Shown in pieces: positions 7,625 to 8,573 of a DNA stretch of 8,573 nucleotides. Made by a program: the position numbers and the translations under genes. The number at the start of each line of letters is the position of its first letter. Positions within the stretch are counted from its first letter, which is position 1. Origin of the DNA: Variovorax sp. (GTDB taxonomy: Bacteria; Pseudomonadota; Gammaproteobacteria; Burkholderiales; Burkholderiaceae_C). The stretch lies in assembly GCA_028292145.1 (NCBI GenBank), contig JAQGMX010000228.1, positions 1-8,573 on the forward strand. The letters run 5' to 3'. The notes under the pieces are model-generated. The model saw only the letters and a list, made by a program, of their open reading frames with translations, did no database searches and was not told the DNA's origin.

Positions 7625-8121
7625 TTGGACTCCTCCGACGAGCTTGCAGTGATGGCTTTCATCAGACTTCGGTCTTGAAGCAGCCGGTTCATCAGGCCCT
7701 CCGCACCAGCCTTGCCGTCCATGTAGGTCTGCAGATTGGCAAGCTGCGTGCGCGCCTCGAGCAGGCAAGCCAGCGGCTCCACATTGCGGGCGATCGCTGC
7801 TGGCGAAAAGTCTTCCATCCTCTCGAAGGTGACTTCCACCAGCAATTGCCCTTCGCCGGACAGCGTGTTCGGCACCGCAACCGCCACACGCGGGAGAATG
7901 GCTTTCATCCGCTCGTCGAAGTTGTCGATGTCGATCTCGAGAAATTTCCGATCGGCGACAGCTGGAAGCGATTGCGTCGGCATGCCGGACAAGTCGGCAA
8001 GTACGCCCATAACGAAAGGCAATTCGACTTTTTTCTCGGACCCGTATAGTTCGACGTCATATTCGATCTGCACGCGCGGCGCCCGGTTGCGCGCTATAAA
8101 TTTTTGACTACTCGAATTCAA
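7621..8121 (-). CDS. tssB: TssB (VipA/ImpB family), small T6SS contractile-sheath subunit
   Basis: TssB interlocks with TssC to form the sheath protomer. From the TTG at 8121 the product is 166 residues and begins M-N-S-S-SQKFIARNRAPRVQIEYDVE, the family's standard N-terminus. It continues with LYGSEKKVELPFVMGVLADLSG, then PAVADRKFLEIDIDNFDERM and IARNVEPLACLLEARTQLANL. The frame extends seven codons further upstream to another TTG (8142), but an AAGGAG lies 7 bases before 8121 and would itself be inside the longer reading. No ATG or GTG is available near the conserved N-terminus. It is the first gene of the minus-strand operon, with an AT-rich divergent control region upstream and a 4-base overlap with tssC downstream. 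Confidence 0.97.
   Translation of the reverse strand: MNSSSQKFIARNRAPRVQIEYDVELYGSEKKVELPFVMGVLADLSGMPTQSLPAVADRKFLEIDIDNFDERMKAILPRVAVAVPNTLSGEGQLLVEVTFERMEDFSPAAIARNVEPLACLLEARTQLANLQTYMDGKAGAEGLMNRLLQDRSLMKAITASSSEESK
7630..7636 (-). promoter_or_regulatory. Ribosome binding site of tssC
   Basis: GGAGGAG on the minus strand, 5 bases before the ATG at 7624 and inside the last codons of tssB. It decides the tssC start over the longer upstream frame. Confidence 0.85.
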
Positions 8122-8128
8122 ATCAAAT

Positions 8129-8134
8129 CTCCTT
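8129..8134 (-). promoter_or_regulatory. Ribosome binding site of tssB (TTG start)
   Basis: AAGGAG on the minus strand followed by a 7-base spacer (ATTTGAT) and TTG. It places the tssB start at 8121 rather than 8142. Confidence 0.85.
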
Positions 8135-8196
8135 GTTACCAACCGGACGACGGCATCATCAATTTAATTAACCGACTTAATTGAATATTGCCAGCT

Positions 8197-8228
8197 AATG
8201 CCGCAAAGGCTTCAATGGCGGCATTTTT
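8197..8228 (+). terminator. Hairpin with T-tract in the tssB-aat intergenic region (possible terminator)
   Basis: An 8-base perfect stem (AATGCCGC at 8197-8204, GCGGCATT at 8218-8225) encloses a 13-base loop, and a T-tract (8224-8228) overlaps and follows it on the plus strand. No gene in the window is read rightward into it, so a terminator role would only apply to stray or leader transcription toward aat. Read from the minus strand it would be a leader hairpin of the T6SS mRNA about 75 bases before the tssB start, without a T-tract. Confidence 0.3.
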
Positions 8229-8231
8229 GCA

Positions 8232-8241
8232 TCGGATCCGA
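8232..8241. promoter_or_regulatory. 10-base perfect palindrome, candidate operator
   Basis: TCGGATCCGA is identical on both strands, and a further ATCCG half-copy lies at 8244-8248. It sits about 111 bases upstream of the tssB start, a plausible site for a dimeric regulator. No known regulator consensus is recognised. Confidence 0.25.
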
Positions 8242-8333
8242 ACATCCGTCTTCAAAGTGCGATTTGCTCAGAATTAAATTAGTTTTCCGCAACAAAGCAG
8301 TGAAAAAATTCACGGTTTTTTACTTTAATATAT

Positions 8334-8362
8334 TTGACACAATCGAAATTCATAGTTAATAA
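8334..8362 (+). promoter_or_regulatory. Possible sigma-70 promoter for aat
   Basis: TTGACA at 8334-8339 matches the -35 consensus fully. Candidate -10 hexamers are poor: GTTAAT at 8355-8360 (spacing 15), TTAATA at 8356-8361 (spacing 16) or TAATAA at 8357-8362 (spacing 17). Transcription would begin about 70-80 bases before the aat ATG. Confidence 0.3.
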
Positions 8363-8442
8363 AAGTCAATTAGAACACTTTCAAACTACCGTATTTGCTT
8401 TGGTAACTTTCTTCTGACTTCCAAGAAATTCGATACTTCCAA

Positions 8443-8573
8443 ATGAAACTTCCCTGGCTGAATCCCGGCGAAAAGTTGCCCTCTCCAGAAATGGCATGGG
8501 GCGAAGACGACCCCATTCCCGGCCTTCTCGCTGCCGGCGGCGCACTGGATGTGGTTTCGCTGCGCGACGCCTA
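8443..8573 (+). CDS. aat: Leucyl/phenylalanyl-tRNA--protein transferase, N-terminal fragment cut by window edge
   Basis: Aat transfers Leu or Phe from its tRNA to the N-terminal Arg or Lys of proteins, marking them for ClpS/ClpAP degradation (N-degron pathway) in the cytoplasm. Only 43 complete codons are present: MKLPWLNPGEKLPSP, then EMAWGEDDPIPGLLAAGGAL and DVVSLRDA. The PWL...P....AWG pattern and the P-GLLAAGG-L-DV-L block are the conserved Aat N-terminus, which normally leads on to the AY..GIFPW motif; the window ends at that AY. Full-length family members are about 230-250 residues. The ATG has no strong Shine-Dalgarno, but the protein start fits the family. It is divergent from the T6SS operon and functionally unrelated; it marks the boundary of the secretion locus. 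Confidence 0.88.
   Translation, partial: MKLPWLNPGEKLPSPEMAWGEDDPIPGLLAAGGALDVVSLRDA

Larger units (their letters stand above)
8122..8442. promoter_or_regulatory. AT-rich divergent intergenic region between tssB and aat
   Basis: These 321 bases hold the 5' leaders and promoters of the T6SS operon (leftward) and aat (rightward). The composition is clearly more AT-rich than the flanking genes, especially 8160-8190 and 8265-8440. No convincing open reading frame, tRNA or other RNA gene is seen. Recognisable elements are listed separately: a hairpin with a T-tract, a 10-base palindrome and a TTGACA box. On the minus strand I found only weak sigma-70-like hexamer pairs and no GG-N10-GC sigma-54 element, so the T6SS promoter cannot be fixed from sequence alone. 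AT-rich upstream DNA is a typical target of H-NS/MvaT-type silencers; that is an inference. Confidence 0.7.

Noticed and set aside
7625..7768. Longer N-terminus for TssC from 7768
   Set aside because: The extra 48 residues are read out of frame across tssB, are Gly/Ala/His-rich and unlike TssC, and the ATG at 7624 has a strong Shine-Dalgarno and the ATGA overlap.
1..8573. CRISPR arrays, insertion sequences, tRNA genes, attachment sites, toxin or immunity genes
   Set aside because: No spaced direct repeats, transposase frames, inverted-repeat ends, cloverleaf sequences or effector-like genes were seen; nearly every base outside the tssB-aat spacer lies in a T6SS gene.

Overview
This window is most of a type VI secretion system (T6SS) locus read right to left, plus the start of an unrelated housekeeping gene read left to right. 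The strongly GC-rich coding sequence, the T6SS gene families and an Aat N-terminus of the proline/tryptophan-rich form seen in beta-proteobacteria suggest a Gram-negative beta-proteobacterium, probably Burkholderiales. That placement is inference from memory of the families; no species call is made.

Layout on the minus strand, in order of transcription: tssB (8121-7621), tssC (7624-6107), hcp/tssD (6057-5572), tssJ (5451-4876), tssK (4815-3460), tssL (3463-2129) and tssM (2117 to the window edge, incomplete). tssB/tssC and tssK/tssL each share a 4-base ATGA stop/start overlap. The tssL-tssM gap is 11 bases, tssC-hcp 49, hcp-tssJ 120 and tssJ-tssK 60. This is consistent with one operon, with possible RNA-level tuning at the two gaps around tssJ, which hold GC-rich hairpins. 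On the plus strand, aat (leucyl/phenylalanyl-tRNA--protein transferase) begins at 8443 and runs off the right edge.

How the genes work together: TssB and TssC form the contractile sheath, Hcp forms the inner tube, TssK connects the baseplate to the membrane, and TssJ-TssL-TssM form the trans-envelope complex. The other core parts (TssA, TssE, TssF, TssG, ClpV/TssH, VgrG, PAAR) and any effector or immunity genes are not in this window and would be expected past its left edge or elsewhere.

The 321 bases between tssB and aat are conspicuously AT-rich. They hold the divergent control region: a 10-base perfect palindrome, a hairpin with a T-tract and a consensus TTGACA box. No protein-coding gene is seen there.

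The system itself is a known type, not a new one. The details most worth a second look are a TssJ with an export signal but no lipobox cysteine, a TssL carrying a C-terminal OmpA-like peptidoglycan-binding domain, a duplicated membrane hairpin at the N-terminus of TssM, and a TTG start for tssB supported by an ideal ribosome binding site.
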